64,000 nt of DNA, from contig NZ_JAJFAT010000003.1 of NCBI RefSeq assembly GCF_020711195.1, forward strand, positions 1-64,000. Direction: 5' to 3'. The translations under genes were made by a program, and so were the position numbers. Under the pieces are notes generated by a model. It did no database searches. It was not told the origin of the DNA and saw only the letters and a list, made by a program, of their open reading frames with translations. Each line of letters begins with the position of its first letter. Within the stretch, counting starts at the first letter, position 1. This DNA comes from Halanaerobium polyolivorans (GTDB lineage: Bacteria > Bacillota > Halanaerobiia > Halanaerobiales > Halanaerobiaceae). This document shows positions 44,898 to 54,421 of the stretch, piece by piece.

Positions 44898-44927
44898 GCT
44901 AAAATTTTGGAATTGGAGGAATAAAAA

Positions 44928-46274
44928 ATGAAAATTGCAGTAATTGGTGGTGTAGCTGCAGGAACAAGTGCAGCAGCTAAAGCAAGGAGAACAGATCCTG
45001 ATGCGGAAATAGTAATTTTTGAAAAAGGTAAAGAGATTTCTTATGGTGGATGTGGATTACCATATTATATATCTGATATTATAGCTGAGCGTGATAAACT
45101 TATTGCTTTTACAGATGAAGAATTTGAAGCTAAATATGGGGTTGAGGTTCGTATAGAACATGAGGTCAGAGAAATCGATAGTCATGAAAAAATGCTCTAT
45201 TATACTAATCTGGCTTCCGGTCAGGATGGAGCTTATCAATATGATAAGTTAATTATTGCTACAGGAGCTTCTCCGATTAAACCTCCTTTTGAAGGTTTTG
45301 AAAAAGATAATATTTTTGTACTTCGTTCTGTTGAAGATGGTGATTTAATTAAAGAAGCGGCAAATAGAGAAGGGACAAAAAAGGCAGTAATAATTGGAGC
45401 TGGATTAATTGGTTTAGAAATGGCAGAAGCCTTTACTGAGATGGGTTTAAAGACAACAGTTATTGAGCTGCAGCCTCAGGTCTTACCTCCTTTCAGTCAG
45501 GAAATGGCCGAGTTAGTAGAGGAAGAACTGCGAAAAAAAGGTGTAGATTTAGTTTTAAATGATGGAGTTGCTGCTTTTAAAGGGGGAGAAAAACTAGAAA
45601 AGGTAGTTACTGAAAGCGGTAAAGAAATTGAAGCAGATCTGGCCCTTTTATCAATCGGAGTTAAGGCTAATTCTCAACTAGCAAAAAAAGCAGGAATAGA
45701 GATTGGGGAAACTGGAGCAATCAAAATTAACGAAAAAATGGAGACAAATCTTAAAGATATTTATGCTGCTGGTGACTGTGCGGAATCAAAAGATTTGATT
45801 ACAGCTCAAGCTGCCTGGATACCACTTGGTTCTACAGCTAATAAGCAGGGAAGAACTGCTGGTGAGAATGCTGCAGGTGGTTCATATAAACATCGTGGTA
45901 TTTTAAAAACTGGGATTACCAAGGTTTTTGATTTAACAGCAGCCAGAACAGGATTGAGCAGAGAAGAAGCAGAAGCAAATGGTTTTGAAGTTAGAGAAGT
46001 TAAAATTAAAGCTCGTAATCATGCCGGCTACTATCCAGGTGTAGATATAGTGAATATAAAGGGTGTATTTGCCAATAAGGATGGCAGATTACTGGGAGCA
46101 GAAGTGATCGGTGGAGAGGGCTCTGATAAAAGAATTGATGTTTTAGTAACTGCAATTCAAGCAGGAATGACTGCAGCAGATTTATTCCAATTGGATTTAG
46201 CATATGCACCACCTTATTCTTCACCAAAAGATCCAGTAGCTATTTTAGGTATGGTTGCTGAAAAGAAATTATAG
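44928..46274 (+). CDS. FAD-dependent CoA-disulfide reductase-like / NADH oxidase-type protein
   Basis: A 448-residue pyridine-nucleotide disulfide oxidoreductase. N-terminal FAD motif VIGGVAAGTSAAAKAR, active-site single Cys42 in ISYGGCGLPYYISD (CoADR/Nox/persulfide reductase type), NAD(P) motif IIGAGLIGLEMAEAF, FAD motif AAGDCAESKD, and C-terminal dimer domain. No rhodanese domain is fused. Reduction of CoA disulfide, persulfide, oxygen or peroxide are all possible; the neighbouring CyuA-like gene favours thiol/persulfide metabolism (inference). SD TTGGAGGA. Confidence 0.85.
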   Translation: MKIAVIGGVAAGTSAAAKARRTDPDAEIVIFEKGKEISYGGCGLPYYISDIIAERDKLIAFTDEEFEAKYGVEVRIEHEVREIDSHEKMLYYTNLASGQDGAYQYDKLIIATGASPIKPPFEGFEKDNIFVLRSVEDGDLIKEAANREGTKKAVIIGAGLIGLEMAEAFTEMGLKTTVIELQPQVLPPFSQEMAELVEEELRKKGVDLVLNDGVAAFKGGEKLEKVVTESGKEIEADLALLSIGVKANSQLAKKAGIEIGETGAIKINEKMETNLKDIYAAGDCAESKDLITAQAAWIPLGSTANKQGRTAGENAAGGSYKHRGILKTGITKVFDLTAARTGLSREEAEANGFEVREVKIKARNHAGYYPGVDIVNIKGVFANKDGRLLGAEVIGGEGSDKRIDVLVTAIQAGMTAADLFQLDLAYAPPYSSPKDPVAILGMVAEKKL

Positions 46275-46333
46275 TAAGTTAAAATTATTAAATCAAGCTG
46301 ATAAAATTAGTAGAATTAATAGGAGTGAAAATT

Positions 46334-46735
46334 ATGGCTCGTCCTACCAAAGATCGTATTATTGAACAATTACCGGAAATAAAATTTTTCAAACCGGCTG
46401 GTGTACCAGCTAAAAAGTTAGAAACTGTTGAAATGACTATGGAAGAAGTAGAAGCACTGCGTTTAAAAGATGTTAAAGGTCTTACCCAGGCTGAAGCTGC
46501 AGAAATAATGAAGGTCTCTAGGCCTACCTTCCAAAGGGTTTTAACTTCAGCTAGACAAAAAGCGGCAGATGCTTTAACTTGTGGTAAAGCTATCCGTTTT
46601 GAGGGTGGAGACTATAGAGTGGTCCGGCCAGGCCACTGTCCAAAATGTGGTGAAAAACATCAGGGACGTAAAAAACATCACCATGGCCATGAAAATAAAA
46701 AGAAAAACTCCAAAGATAAGAAAAAAAATAAATAA
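46334..46735 (+). CDS. UPF0251 (DUF134) helix-turn-helix protein
   Basis: A 133-residue member of UPF0251. The start MARPTKDRI is typical of the family; MTMEEVEALRLKDVKGLTQAEAAEIMKVSRPTFQRVL is a sigma-70 region 4-like HTH. A short CPKC pair (PGHCPKCGEKH) and a Lys/His-rich tail (GRKKHHHGHENKKK) follow, which may bind metal. ATG 46334 lies 8 nt after AGGAGTG. Function is unknown; the fold suggests DNA-binding, possibly regulating the flanking thiol genes. Confidence 0.85.
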   Translation: MARPTKDRIIEQLPEIKFFKPAGVPAKKLETVEMTMEEVEALRLKDVKGLTQAEAAEIMKVSRPTFQRVLTSARQKAADALTCGKAIRFEGGDYRVVRPGHCPKCGEKHQGRKKHHHGHENKKKNSKDKKKNK

Positions 46736-46758
46736 AGTTTAGAGGGAGGTTTTTAATT

Positions 46759-47172
46759 ATGGATGTTAATGTCGATTGGCAGGGTGGCCTGGAGTTTTCC
46801 AGTGATCTACCTTCAGGTTATGAGCTTACTGTTGATGCTTCCGAAGAAGCAGGTGGTAATAATAAAGGACCAAGACCAATGGAACTTTTATTAACAGGTC
46901 TAGGTGGTTGTACAGGGATTGATGTAGTTTTAATCTTAGAAAAGATGAAGGCTGAACTAGAAGATTTTAAGCTTGAGATCAAAGCTGAAAGGGCTGATGA
47001 ACCACCAAAACGTTTTACAAAAATTCATTTAAATTACAAGTTTAAAGGTAAAAATTTAAGTGAACGCAAAGTGGAAAGAGCAATCAATCTATCAGAAACA
47101 AAGTATTGTTCTGCCAGCAGCTCCTTAAATGCTGAAATCACATCAAGTTACGAAATTGAAAATACCGATTAA
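46759..47172 (+). CDS. OsmC/YhfA-family protein
   Basis: A 137-residue OsmC-superfamily protein. The two redox Cys are in TGLGGCTGIDVV and SETKYCSASSSL, the positions used by OsmC/Ohr peroxidases and YhfA-type proteins. It may reduce organic peroxides or handle persulfides. SD AGAGGGAGG. It is the last gene before a terminator, 23 nt after the UPF0251 gene; the four genes from 43.6 kb appear to form one unit. Confidence 0.9.
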   Translation: MDVNVDWQGGLEFSSDLPSGYELTVDASEEAGGNNKGPRPMELLLTGLGGCTGIDVVLILEKMKAELEDFKLEIKAERADEPPKRFTKIHLNYKFKGKNLSERKVERAINLSETKYCSASSSLNAEITSSYEIENTD

Positions 47173-47183
47173 GATATTTGCTT

Positions 47184-47212
47184 AATACCCGTTTGTATAC
47201 GGGTATTTTTTC
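47184..47212 (+). terminator. Terminator after the OsmC gene
   Basis: AATACCCGT (47184-47192) pairs exactly with ACGGGTATT (47199-47207) around TTGTAT, followed by a T-run to 47212. It separates the thiol gene group from the purine cluster. Confidence 0.9.
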
Positions 47213-47241
47213 TTTTATATCTATTTTATTGCAGGATAAAG

Positions 47242-47275
47242 TTAAATCTCATTGAATATATAAAGTGAGATTTAA
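47242..47275. promoter_or_regulatory. Perfect 10-14-10 inverted repeat at the head of the purine cluster
   Basis: TTAAATCTCA (47242-47251) and TGAGATTTAA (47266-47275) are exact inverted repeats with a 14-nt AT-rich spacer, 7 nt before the SD of the first gene. It could be an operator for a dimeric regulator, such as the XRE-cupin protein encoded 3 kb downstream, or an RNA hairpin controlling translation. Neither is shown. Confidence 0.6.
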
Positions 47276-47295
47276 TTTAATGAGGGGGATTGATA

Positions 47296-48777
47296 ATGAT
47301 AAATTTAGACTATAATAGCCAAGGCTTAGAAAAAGCAGTTGAGCAGGCAAAGGAAAATAATATTATTTTACCCACTTTTGCTCAAATGAAAGATCCAGAT
47401 TTGATTCCTGATCTAATCAAAGAAAAATTAAAAGACATTGGTCTTTGGGATATTAACAGCTATAATCTTTTTCGGATCAGCTGGAAAAATGAGCCCCAAA
47501 AAGAGGGTGGACTTTATGATGGAGTCAACTACATAGAATTCCCCTCAGAATTAACAGGAGTTAAGGCCAGAATTTTCGCAATTGTTGGAAAGTGGTTCCC
47601 GACAGGTGCCCATAAAGTTGGAGCTACATATGGCTGTTTGGTACCTCAGCTGGTCACAGGACAATTTAATCCCGCTTCAAGTAAAGCGGTGTGGCCTTCA
47701 ACAGGTAATTACTGTCGAGGTGGTGCTTATAACTCTCAGTTATTAGCCTGTGATTCTATTGCAATTTTACCAAGAGGAATGAGTAAAGAAAGATTTGAAT
47801 GGCTGGAAAAAGTTGCTGGAGAAGTAATAGCTACTCCAGGTACAGAAAGCAATGTTAAGGAAATATTTGATAAGGTCTGGGAATTAAAAAAGACAAGGGA
47901 TAATATTACAGTTTTTAATCAATTTGAGGAGTTTGGCAATCATCTCTGGCATTATGAGGTAACAGGGGCAGCAATGGAAGAAGTTATAGAAAAAGAAAAA
48001 AGAGAAAATGATAATTATTTTGCTTTTTTTGCTACTTCAGGTTCTGCTGGGACCCTTGGAGCTGGAGATTATTTAAAGGATCAATATCCCAAGAGCAAAA
48101 TCGCAGTTGGTGAGGCACTACAGTGTCCAACAATTTTAAGCAATGGTTTTGGAGCCCACAGAATAGAAGGGATTGGAGATAAACATATTCCTTGGGTGCA
48201 TAATGTAAAAAATACCGATATGGCAGTAGCTATTGATGATGAGAGAACAATGTCTTTACTCCGCTTATTTAATGAAAAAGCGGGGAGAGAATATTTACTT
48301 GAACAGGGTATTCCTGAAGATTTTATTGCTAAAATTGAACTGCTGGGTATTTCTGGTATAGCTAATTTGGTTGGAGCAATTAAAATGGCCAAATATTATG
48401 AACTAGATGAAAAGCAAATGCTGATCACAGTTTTAACTGATTCACTTGAATTATATAGTTCAAGACTGGAAGAAATGCGAGCAGAACAGGGAGAATATAG
48501 CAGAGAAGATGCTGTAAAAGATTATCACCGTTATTTAAGAGGTATAACTACTGAAAACACCTTAGAGATGGGTCTTGAAGAAAGGCGCAGAGTTCATAAT
48601 CTCAAATACTATACCTGGGTTGAACAGCAGGGGCGCAGTTCAGAAGAATTAGAAGCTCAGTGGTATGATTATGATAATTACTGGGGTGGTATCCACTCTC
48701 AGGCTGAAGAAATAGATAAATTAATTATTGAGTTTAATCAAAAAACAGGACTGCTGGATAAATTGAAAAATTCTTGA
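47296..48777 (+). CDS. PLP-dependent lyase/synthase-like enzyme of the purine cluster
   Basis: A 493-residue fold-type II PLP enzyme, long for the family. WFPTGAHKVGATYG carries the probable PLP lysine (Lys107), WPSTGNYCRGGAYNSQ the substrate loop, and FFATSGSAGTLGAGDY the phosphate-binding loop. It is related to cysteine synthase, threonine dehydratase and diaminopropionate ammonia-lyase but is not a normal YgeX. In urate-type clusters YgeX degrades 2,3-diaminopropionate; the first position in this cluster suggests an analogous ammonia-releasing step (inference). The ATG at 47296 follows GAGGGGG by 7 nt. Confidence 0.72.
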   Translation: MINLDYNSQGLEKAVEQAKENNIILPTFAQMKDPDLIPDLIKEKLKDIGLWDINSYNLFRISWKNEPQKEGGLYDGVNYIEFPSELTGVKARIFAIVGKWFPTGAHKVGATYGCLVPQLVTGQFNPASSKAVWPSTGNYCRGGAYNSQLLACDSIAILPRGMSKERFEWLEKVAGEVIATPGTESNVKEIFDKVWELKKTRDNITVFNQFEEFGNHLWHYEVTGAAMEEVIEKEKRENDNYFAFFATSGSAGTLGAGDYLKDQYPKSKIAVGEALQCPTILSNGFGAHRIEGIGDKHIPWVHNVKNTDMAVAIDDERTMSLLRLFNEKAGREYLLEQGIPEDFIAKIELLGISGIANLVGAIKMAKYYELDEKQMLITVLTDSLELYSSRLEEMRAEQGEYSREDAVKDYHRYLRGITTENTLEMGLEERRRVHNLKYYTWVEQQGRSSEELEAQWYDYDNYWGGIHSQAEEIDKLIIEFNQKTGLLDKLKNS

Positions 48778-48809
48778 AGAAAAATTAATTATCGATGGGA
48801 GTGAAAAGT

Positions 48810-50057
48810 GTGGAATATGTAGAAGGACTTCACTGTATTAAATGTGCTAAAGAATATGAAGCAGATCCAGAACGCTATCTCTGTGATGATTGTGAAGATG
48901 GTATTTTAGATCTTGATTATGATTATGCAAAAATCAAAAGAGATTGGTCAAAAGAAATATTAAAAAACACCTCTGAGCAGAGGATTTGGCGTTATGCTCC
49001 CCTTTTACCTATAGAAAAGAATACTGAAAAGCCTAAATTGGCTGTTGGTAATACTCCGATTTATGAGAGCAGGGTTTTGGCTGATCAATTGGGGATAAAA
49101 CAATTGATCATTAAAGATGATGGTTTAAACCCAACTGCATCTTTAAAAGATAGAGCATCAGCTATGGCGGTGGTTAAAGCACAGGAAGCAGGCGCAGTAA
49201 CTGTTGCCTGTTCATCAACAGGCAATGCAGCTTCTTCACTGGCTGGAAATATTGCTTCAATGGGTGGAAGAATGAAATCAGTAATTTTTGTTCCTGATCG
49301 AGCTCCTGCCGGTAAATTGGCCCAACTTTTAGTTTATGGAGCAGATGTAGTTTCTGTTCAAGGCAGCTATGAAGAAGCTTTTTATCTATCTGCAGCAGCT
49401 ATTGATAAATGGGGCTGGTATAACCGTAATGCAGCAATTAATCCTTATCTTGTTGAAGGTAAAAAAACCGTTTCTATAGAGCTGGCTGAACAACTTAACT
49501 GGCAGATGCCAGACTGGTTGGTCTTTTCGGTTGGAGATGGTTGTACAATTGCTGGAGCTTATAAAGGGCTTTATGATCTAGCTCAGCTTGGTTTTATTGA
49601 AAAAATGCCCAAATTGCTGGGAGTACAAGCAGCTGGATGTGCCCCTATTACAGAGGCATTTAAAAATAATGAGGAATTAAAAGTAAGTCAGGAAAATACT
49701 ATTGCTGACAGTATAGCTGTTGGTAAACCCCGTAATTGGCTTAAAGCAGTGCGAGCTGTCAGAGATTCTAAAGGGGATATGATAAATGTTAGTGATCAAA
49801 AAATACTGCAGATGATGAAAACCCTGGGTGAAAAAAGCGGCATCTTTGCTGAACCAGCTGGGGCAGCAGGTTTAGCAGGTCTAAAAAAAGCAGCAGAAAT
49901 TGGTCTGGTCAAAAAAGAAGAAAGTGCAGCAGCTGTGATAACTGGTAATGGACTTAAAGATATTAAAAATGGCAGAAAAGCAGCTGGAAATCCAATTGAA
50001 GTCGAAGCAGATCTAGATAAATTAACCCAAGTATTTAAGGAAATGGGTGTGGTATAA
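48810..50057 (+). CDS. Threonine synthase-like PLP enzyme with zinc ribbon
   Basis: A 415-residue fold-type II PLP enzyme. An N-terminal zinc ribbon has Cys9 and Cys12 (CIKC) and Cys25 and Cys28 (CDDC). The PLP lysine is in NPTASLKDRAS; VACSSTGNAASSLAG is the substrate loop and VFSVGDGCTIAGAYKG the phosphate loop. Threonine synthases look like this, but the cluster contains no other threonine genes, so an amino-acid lyase in purine breakdown is more likely (inference). GTG start at 48810, 6 nt after GGGAGTG. Confidence 0.78.
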   Translation: MEYVEGLHCIKCAKEYEADPERYLCDDCEDGILDLDYDYAKIKRDWSKEILKNTSEQRIWRYAPLLPIEKNTEKPKLAVGNTPIYESRVLADQLGIKQLIIKDDGLNPTASLKDRASAMAVVKAQEAGAVTVACSSTGNAASSLAGNIASMGGRMKSVIFVPDRAPAGKLAQLLVYGADVVSVQGSYEEAFYLSAAAIDKWGWYNRNAAINPYLVEGKKTVSIELAEQLNWQMPDWLVFSVGDGCTIAGAYKGLYDLAQLGFIEKMPKLLGVQAAGCAPITEAFKNNEELKVSQENTIADSIAVGKPRNWLKAVRAVRDSKGDMINVSDQKILQMMKTLGEKSGIFAEPAGAAGLAGLKKAAEIGLVKKEESAAAVITGNGLKDIKNGRKAAGNPIEVEADLDKLTQVFKEMGVV

Positions 50058-50058
50058 G

Positions 50059-50610
50059 ATGAGTGCTAATAAGATTCTTGGGCAGAGAATTCGGAATAAG
50101 AGAAAATCTAAAAACATGAGCTTAAATGATGTAGCCCAAAAAATAAATAAAACTTCCAGTTATTTAAGTCAGGTTGAGCGGGGCTTGGCTGAGCCATCAA
50201 TTACTGCTTTACGAGAAATTGCCCGAGCTTTAGAAGTTCCAATCTTTTATTTTTTGATTGAAGAAGAAAGTAATAATGCAGTAGTAAGAAAAGAAGCAAG
50301 AAGGATTTTAAATTTTCCTGGTTCACAGCTTACCTTTGAACTGCTTTCACCTGATTTAAATCGGGAGATGGAAGTTATTGAAGCCTGTATGGAGCCAGGA
50401 GCTGAGACTTCGGAAGAACCACTAAATCATTTAGGAGAAGAATGTACAATAGTTTTAGCAGGTAAAATGCATATAATAATTGGTGATAAAGAATATAAGT
50501 TAAAAAAAGGAGACAGTATCTATTATAAGGCCAGTCTTCCTCATAAAATCAAGAGTGTTGGCAGTGAAGAGCTGCGCTTTATTTCAGCTATTACTCCTCC
50601 AAATTTTTAA
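50059..50610 (+). CDS. XRE-family regulator with cupin sensor domain
   Basis: A 183-residue regulator: N-terminal XRE-type HTH (GQRIRNKRKSKNMSLNDVAQKI...YLSQVERGLAEPSI) and a C-terminal cupin (about 105-180: EECTIVLAGKMHIIIGDKEYKLKKGDSIYY) that probably binds a small ligand. It starts 1 nt after the previous stop. It is the only regulator inside the purine cluster and the best candidate for its local control, perhaps through the inverted repeat at 47242-47275. Confidence 0.9.
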   Translation: MSANKILGQRIRNKRKSKNMSLNDVAQKINKTSSYLSQVERGLAEPSITALREIARALEVPIFYFLIEEESNNAVVRKEARRILNFPGSQLTFELLSPDLNREMEVIEACMEPGAETSEEPLNHLGEECTIVLAGKMHIIIGDKEYKLKKGDSIYYKASLPHKIKSVGSEELRFISAITPPNF

Positions 50611-50660
50611 AATATTCTTTATAAGATGTTTCAGTTAATAATTATGGAGGTGTTAAAATA

Positions 50661-51899
50661 TTGATAGAATTCGATAAAGTTTTAGCAAAAGCAGAAGAAT
50701 ATAAAGCAGATATTAGTGCTTTTTTAAGAGATATGATTAGAATTCCCAGTGAAAGCTGTAATGAAGAAAAAGTTATTTTAAGAATTAAAGAAGAAATGGA
50801 AAAGGTCGGCTTTGATAAAATTGAAATCGATGAAATGGGTAATATATTAGGTTATATAGGTAGTGGTGAGCATCTAATTGCCATTGATGCTCATATCGAT
50901 ACAGTCGGAATTGGTGATCAATCTCTCTGGGAATATGATCCTTATCAAGGTTATGAAGATGAAGAAATAATTATCGGTAGAGGAGCCAGTGATCAAGAAG
51001 GTGGAATGGCTTCAATGGTTTATGCAGCTAAAATCATCAAAGATTTAGATTTAGAAGATGATTATACCTTACTGATAACCGGCACAGTTCAGGAAGAAGA
51101 CTGTGATGGTCTCTGTTGGCATTATTTAATTGAAGAAAAGGGCATCAGGCCTGAATTTGTAGTTATTACAGAACCATCTTCCTGTAATATCTATCGAGGT
51201 CATCGGGGAAGAATGGAAATTAAAGTTACTACTCATGGAGTCAGCTGTCATGGTTCTGCTCCTGAAAGAGGGGACAATGCAATTTTTAAAATGGCCCCTA
51301 TTTTAAATGAGCTCAAAGAATTACATCCTAAATTAACTCCCCATCAGTTTTTGGGCAAAGGAAGTTTAACTGTTTCAGAAATATTTTATAGTTCTCCTTC
51401 GCGCTGTGCGGTTGCCGATGGCTGCAGTATTTCTGTTGATAGGCGTTTAACTGCTGGAGAAAGCTGGCAGTTTGCCTTAGAACAGATCAGAGAGTTACCT
51501 GCAGTAAAAGCTGCTGAGGCTGAAGTGGAAATGTATGAATATCAAAGACCATCATATAGCGGTTTTGTTTATCCTATGGATGCCTATTTTCCAACCTGGT
51601 TGATTGAAGAAGAACATCCTCTCTGTCAGTGTACAGTTGAAACATATAAGCAGCTATTTAAAGAAGAGGCACTGGTTGATAAATGGACCTTTTCTACCAA
51701 TGGGGTTTCGATCATGGGAAGACATGGAATCCCCTGTATTGGATTTGGCCCAGGTCATGAAGACCAGGCTCATGCTCCAGATGAAAAAACCTGGAAATCA
51801 GAATTGGTTAAAGCTGCAGCCTTATATGCTGCTCTGCCAAAACTATATGTAGAAAAATATGCTGAAGAAATGCCCGAACAAACCGATAATTTAGTATAG
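50661..51899 (+). CDS. ygeY: YgeY-family M20 metallohydrolase
   Basis: A 412-residue M20 peptidase/deacylase of the YgeY group, known from selenium/purine-linked clusters. Metal ligands and catalytic residues: [32 protein letters not shown] and the final [13 protein letters not shown]. It probably cleaves a carbamoyl- or acyl-amino acid intermediate. TTG start after TGGAGGTG. Directly upstream of ygeW, the same pairing as in other urate-type clusters. Confidence 0.9.
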   Translation: MIEFDKVLAKAEEYKADISAFLRDMIRIPSESCNEEKVILRIKEEMEKVGFDKIEIDEMGNILGYIGSGEHLIAIDAHIDTVGIGDQSLWEYDPYQGYEDEEIIIGRGASDQEGGMASMVYAAKIIKDLDLEDDYTLLITGTVQEEDCDGLCWHYLIEEKGIRPEFVVITEPSSCNIYRGHRGRMEIKVTTHGVSCHGSAPERGDNAIFKMAPILNELKELHPKLTPHQFLGKGSLTVSEIFYSSPSRCAVADGCSISVDRRLTAGESWQFALEQIRELPAVKAAEAEVEMYEYQRPSYSGFVYPMDAYFPTWLIEEEHPLCQCTVETYKQLFKEEALVDKWTFSTNGVSIMGRHGIPCIGFGPGHEDQAHAPDEKTWKSELVKAAALYAALPKLYVEKYAEEMPEQTDNLV

Positions 51900-51939
51900 A
51901 TAAAAAAGAGCTAACTATATAAACTAGGAGGATTTATAA

Positions 51940-52923
51940 ATGGAAACACAATTGAAGGGAAAAGATTTTATTACATTAGAAGAATGGACAAAAGATGAGA
52001 TAGATACACTGCTTGAAGTTTCATTTGACTTAAAAAAGAAATTTGCAATGGGAGTTCCAACTCCTTATTTAAGAGATAAAACTGCCTTTTTAATGTTTTT
52101 TGAGCAGTCAACCAGAACCAGAAATTCCATGGAAGCTGGTTTAGCACAATTGGGGGGCCATGCTAATTTTTTAGATACAAGTACAATGCAGGTTTCTCAT
52201 GGTGAGGTTGCTAAAGATACTGGAGTAATTCTCGGTAGTTATGGTCATGGTTTGGCCTGTAGAAATTGTGTTTGGGAAGTAGGAAATAAATATCTGCGTT
52301 CACTGGCAGAACATGCAAAAGTTCCGGTTATGAATCTCCAGTGTGATCTTTATCATCCCATGCAGGGTCTTGCAGATTTGATGACTATCATTGAAAAGAA
52401 AAAAGAGAGCAGAAAGCTAAAGGTTTCAATTATTTGGGCATATGCAACCAGTCATAAAAAACCTATTTCTGTTCCTTTAACTCAGAGCTTGCTTTTCCCT
52501 CGCTATGGAATGGATGTTACCCTTGCCTATCCTAAAGGTTATGAGATGCCGGATTGGGTAATAGAACAAGCAAGAAAAAATGCGGAAGCTAATAATGGTC
52601 AATTCAAGATAACTCATGACCAGGAGCAGGCCTATAAGGATGCAGATATTGTTATTCCTAAAAACTGGGGAAGTTGGGTTAGCAATCAAGATGATGCTGT
52701 AATAGATGATTTATTAGAGGCTAATAGAGATTGGAAGTGTACTGAAGATTTGATGGCCTTAGCAGATGATGATGTTATGTATATGCATGCCTTACCTGCT
52801 GATAGAGGTAATGAAGTAGAGGATTCTGTTATCGATGGCCCTCACTCTATAGTCTATACAGAAGCAGAAAATAGGCTGCATACAGCAAAAGCAGTAATGA
52901 CTTTAACTATGGGAGGCAAATAA
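51940..52923 (+). CDS. ygeW: YgeW-family carbamoyltransferase
   Basis: A 327-residue knotted transcarbamylase-fold enzyme. Carbamoyl-phosphate site FEQSTRTRNSMEAG, HPxQ motif in LYHPMQGLADL, and MHALPADRGNEV near the C-terminus. The YgeW group is distinct from ornithine and aspartate carbamoyltransferases and occurs with YgeY in purine/urate-type clusters, where it is thought to work in the direction releasing carbamoyl phosphate for ATP (knowledge of the group; not shown here). Ends with a 120-bp AT-rich gap before the permease. Confidence 0.92.
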   Translation: METQLKGKDFITLEEWTKDEIDTLLEVSFDLKKKFAMGVPTPYLRDKTAFLMFFEQSTRTRNSMEAGLAQLGGHANFLDTSTMQVSHGEVAKDTGVILGSYGHGLACRNCVWEVGNKYLRSLAEHAKVPVMNLQCDLYHPMQGLADLMTIIEKKKESRKLKVSIIWAYATSHKKPISVPLTQSLLFPRYGMDVTLAYPKGYEMPDWVIEQARKNAEANNGQFKITHDQEQAYKDADIVIPKNWGSWVSNQDDAVIDDLLEANRDWKCTEDLMALADDDVMYMHALPADRGNEVEDSVIDGPHSIVYTEAENRLHTAKAVMTLTMGGK

Positions 52924-53043
52924 ATCTTAAGCAAATAAAGGCTCTGTATACATATATAATCGTCTTTTTCTAGCATTTAATTGCAGGAATTTACAAATTT
53001 TAATCTAATAACTTATTTAAGAATAAAAAAGGAGTAGATTAGG

Positions 53044-54387
53044 ATGGAGAATCAAGCTAGAAAAAGAGATGTTGATATTGAAGCTAAGGGTTTTTATGGT
53101 TTAGAAGCTAAGTTACCTTTAGGCCAGACATTATTGTTAGGACTTCAACATATGCTGGCTATGTTCGTAGGAATAATAACTCCACCATTAATTATTGCAG
53201 GAGTAGCAGGTTTAAATACTGCTGAAACCGGTTTTTTTGTCAGTATGGCTTTAATGGTTTCGGGGCTTACAACATATATTCAGGTAACTAAAATTGGTCC
53301 GGTTGGTTCTGGTCTTTTAGCAGTCCACGGTACAAGCTTTACTTTTGTGCCGATGGCTATTGCTGCAGCCAGCCAGGGTGGAATTCCTCTGGTCTTAGGA
53401 ATGGGTTTAGCCACCTCTCCAGTTGAAATGATTTTAAGTCGTTTTATCAAACAGACCCGCAGTTTGTTTCCCCCTGTGGTAACTGGTACAGTTGTAATGT
53501 TAATAGGACTTGGTTTAATGGAGGTTGGTATCACCGATTTTGGTGGTGGAGCTGGAGCAGAAAATTATGGTGCTCCACAGAATTTGCTTTTAGGTTTTTT
53601 TGTGCTGACAATTATTATTGCTGCTAATCGCTTTGGCAAAGGGCTAATTAAAGTTGGAGCAATAGCAATCGGTTTAATTGCCGGATATATAGTTTCAATT
53701 CCTCTTGGCCTGATTGATTTAACTGAAGTTTTTAATGCAGGTTGGCTTACCATTCCAACTCCCTTTAAATATGGGATTGCTTTTGAATGGGGCTTGCTTG
53801 CTCCCTGGATTATGGCTTATATAATTACTACTGTAGAGTCCATAGGTGATCTTACAGCTGTGGCTGAGGTTTCCGGTGAAGATGTAGAGGGAGAAAAACA
53901 TGTTAATCGGCTTGGAGGAGGAATAATGGCTGATGGTGTAGGAAGTGCTTTAGCAGCGGTTTTTAATTCGATGCCTAACTCTACTTTCAGTCAGAATATT
54001 GGAGTTATTCAGCTGACTAAAGTTGGCAGTAAAGTTGTAGGGATAGCTGTAGCTGGAATCTTATTCTTATTGGGACTTGTACCTAAAATAGGAGCTTTAG
54101 TAAGTGTGATGCCTAATCCGGTTTTAGGAGGAGCAACAATAGCTTTGTTTGGAATGGTGGCAACCTCTGGTATGAAAATTGTGACTAAAGGTGGGCTTAC
54201 AGATCGCAAAATATTTATTTTATCAATAGCATTAAGTTTTGGACTGGGAGTTACCTTTAGACCAGATGTAGTAGAACAGCTGCCCGGAATCATGGCTACC
54301 GTTTTCTCTTCTGGCATCACTGTTGGAGCAATAATTGCAATTATCTTAAACTTAATCCTTCCCCAAGAGGAGAGAAAAGTCTGTTAA
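53044..54387 (+). CDS. NCS2-family purine (xanthine/urate) permease
   Basis: A 447-residue nucleobase:cation symporter 2 with about 14 helices. Family signatures: GLQHMLAMFVGIITPPLI, HGTSFTFVPMAI and SMPNSTFSQNIGVIQLTKVG (the QNxGxxxxT motif). NCS2 members import xanthine, urate or uracil; with two molybdenum hydroxylases and deaminases downstream, xanthine or urate is most likely. SD AAGGAG. It separates the ygeYW part from the hydroxylase part of the cluster. Confidence 0.93.
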   Translation: MENQARKRDVDIEAKGFYGLEAKLPLGQTLLLGLQHMLAMFVGIITPPLIIAGVAGLNTAETGFFVSMALMVSGLTTYIQVTKIGPVGSGLLAVHGTSFTFVPMAIAAASQGGIPLVLGMGLATSPVEMILSRFIKQTRSLFPPVVTGTVVMLIGLGLMEVGITDFGGGAGAENYGAPQNLLLGFFVLTIIIAANRFGKGLIKVGAIAIGLIAGYIVSIPLGLIDLTEVFNAGWLTIPTPFKYGIAFEWGLLAPWIMAYIITTVESIGDLTAVAEVSGEDVEGEKHVNRLGGGIMADGVGSALAAVFNSMPNSTFSQNIGVIQLTKVGSKVVGIAVAGILFLLGLVPKIGALVSVMPNPVLGGATIALFGMVATSGMKIVTKGGLTDRKIFILSIALSFGLGVTFRPDVVEQLPGIMATVFSSGITVGAIIAIILNLILPQEERKVC

Positions 54388-54404
54388 TTTAAAATACATT
54401 GTTA

Positions 54405-54410
54405 TATAAT
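54405..54410 (+). promoter_or_regulatory. Candidate -10 box upstream of the xanthine dehydrogenase genes
   Basis: TATAAT at 54405-54410, 11 nt before the structured element. No good -35 is seen at normal spacing, so an activator may be needed or the box may be fortuitous in AT-rich sequence. Confidence 0.35.
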
Positions 54411-54421
54411 AGAGTTAAAAT

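Noticed and set aside
51604-51852. Small plus-strand frame inside ygeY
   Set aside because: Out-of-frame shadow of the M20 hydrolase without SD or recognisable features.
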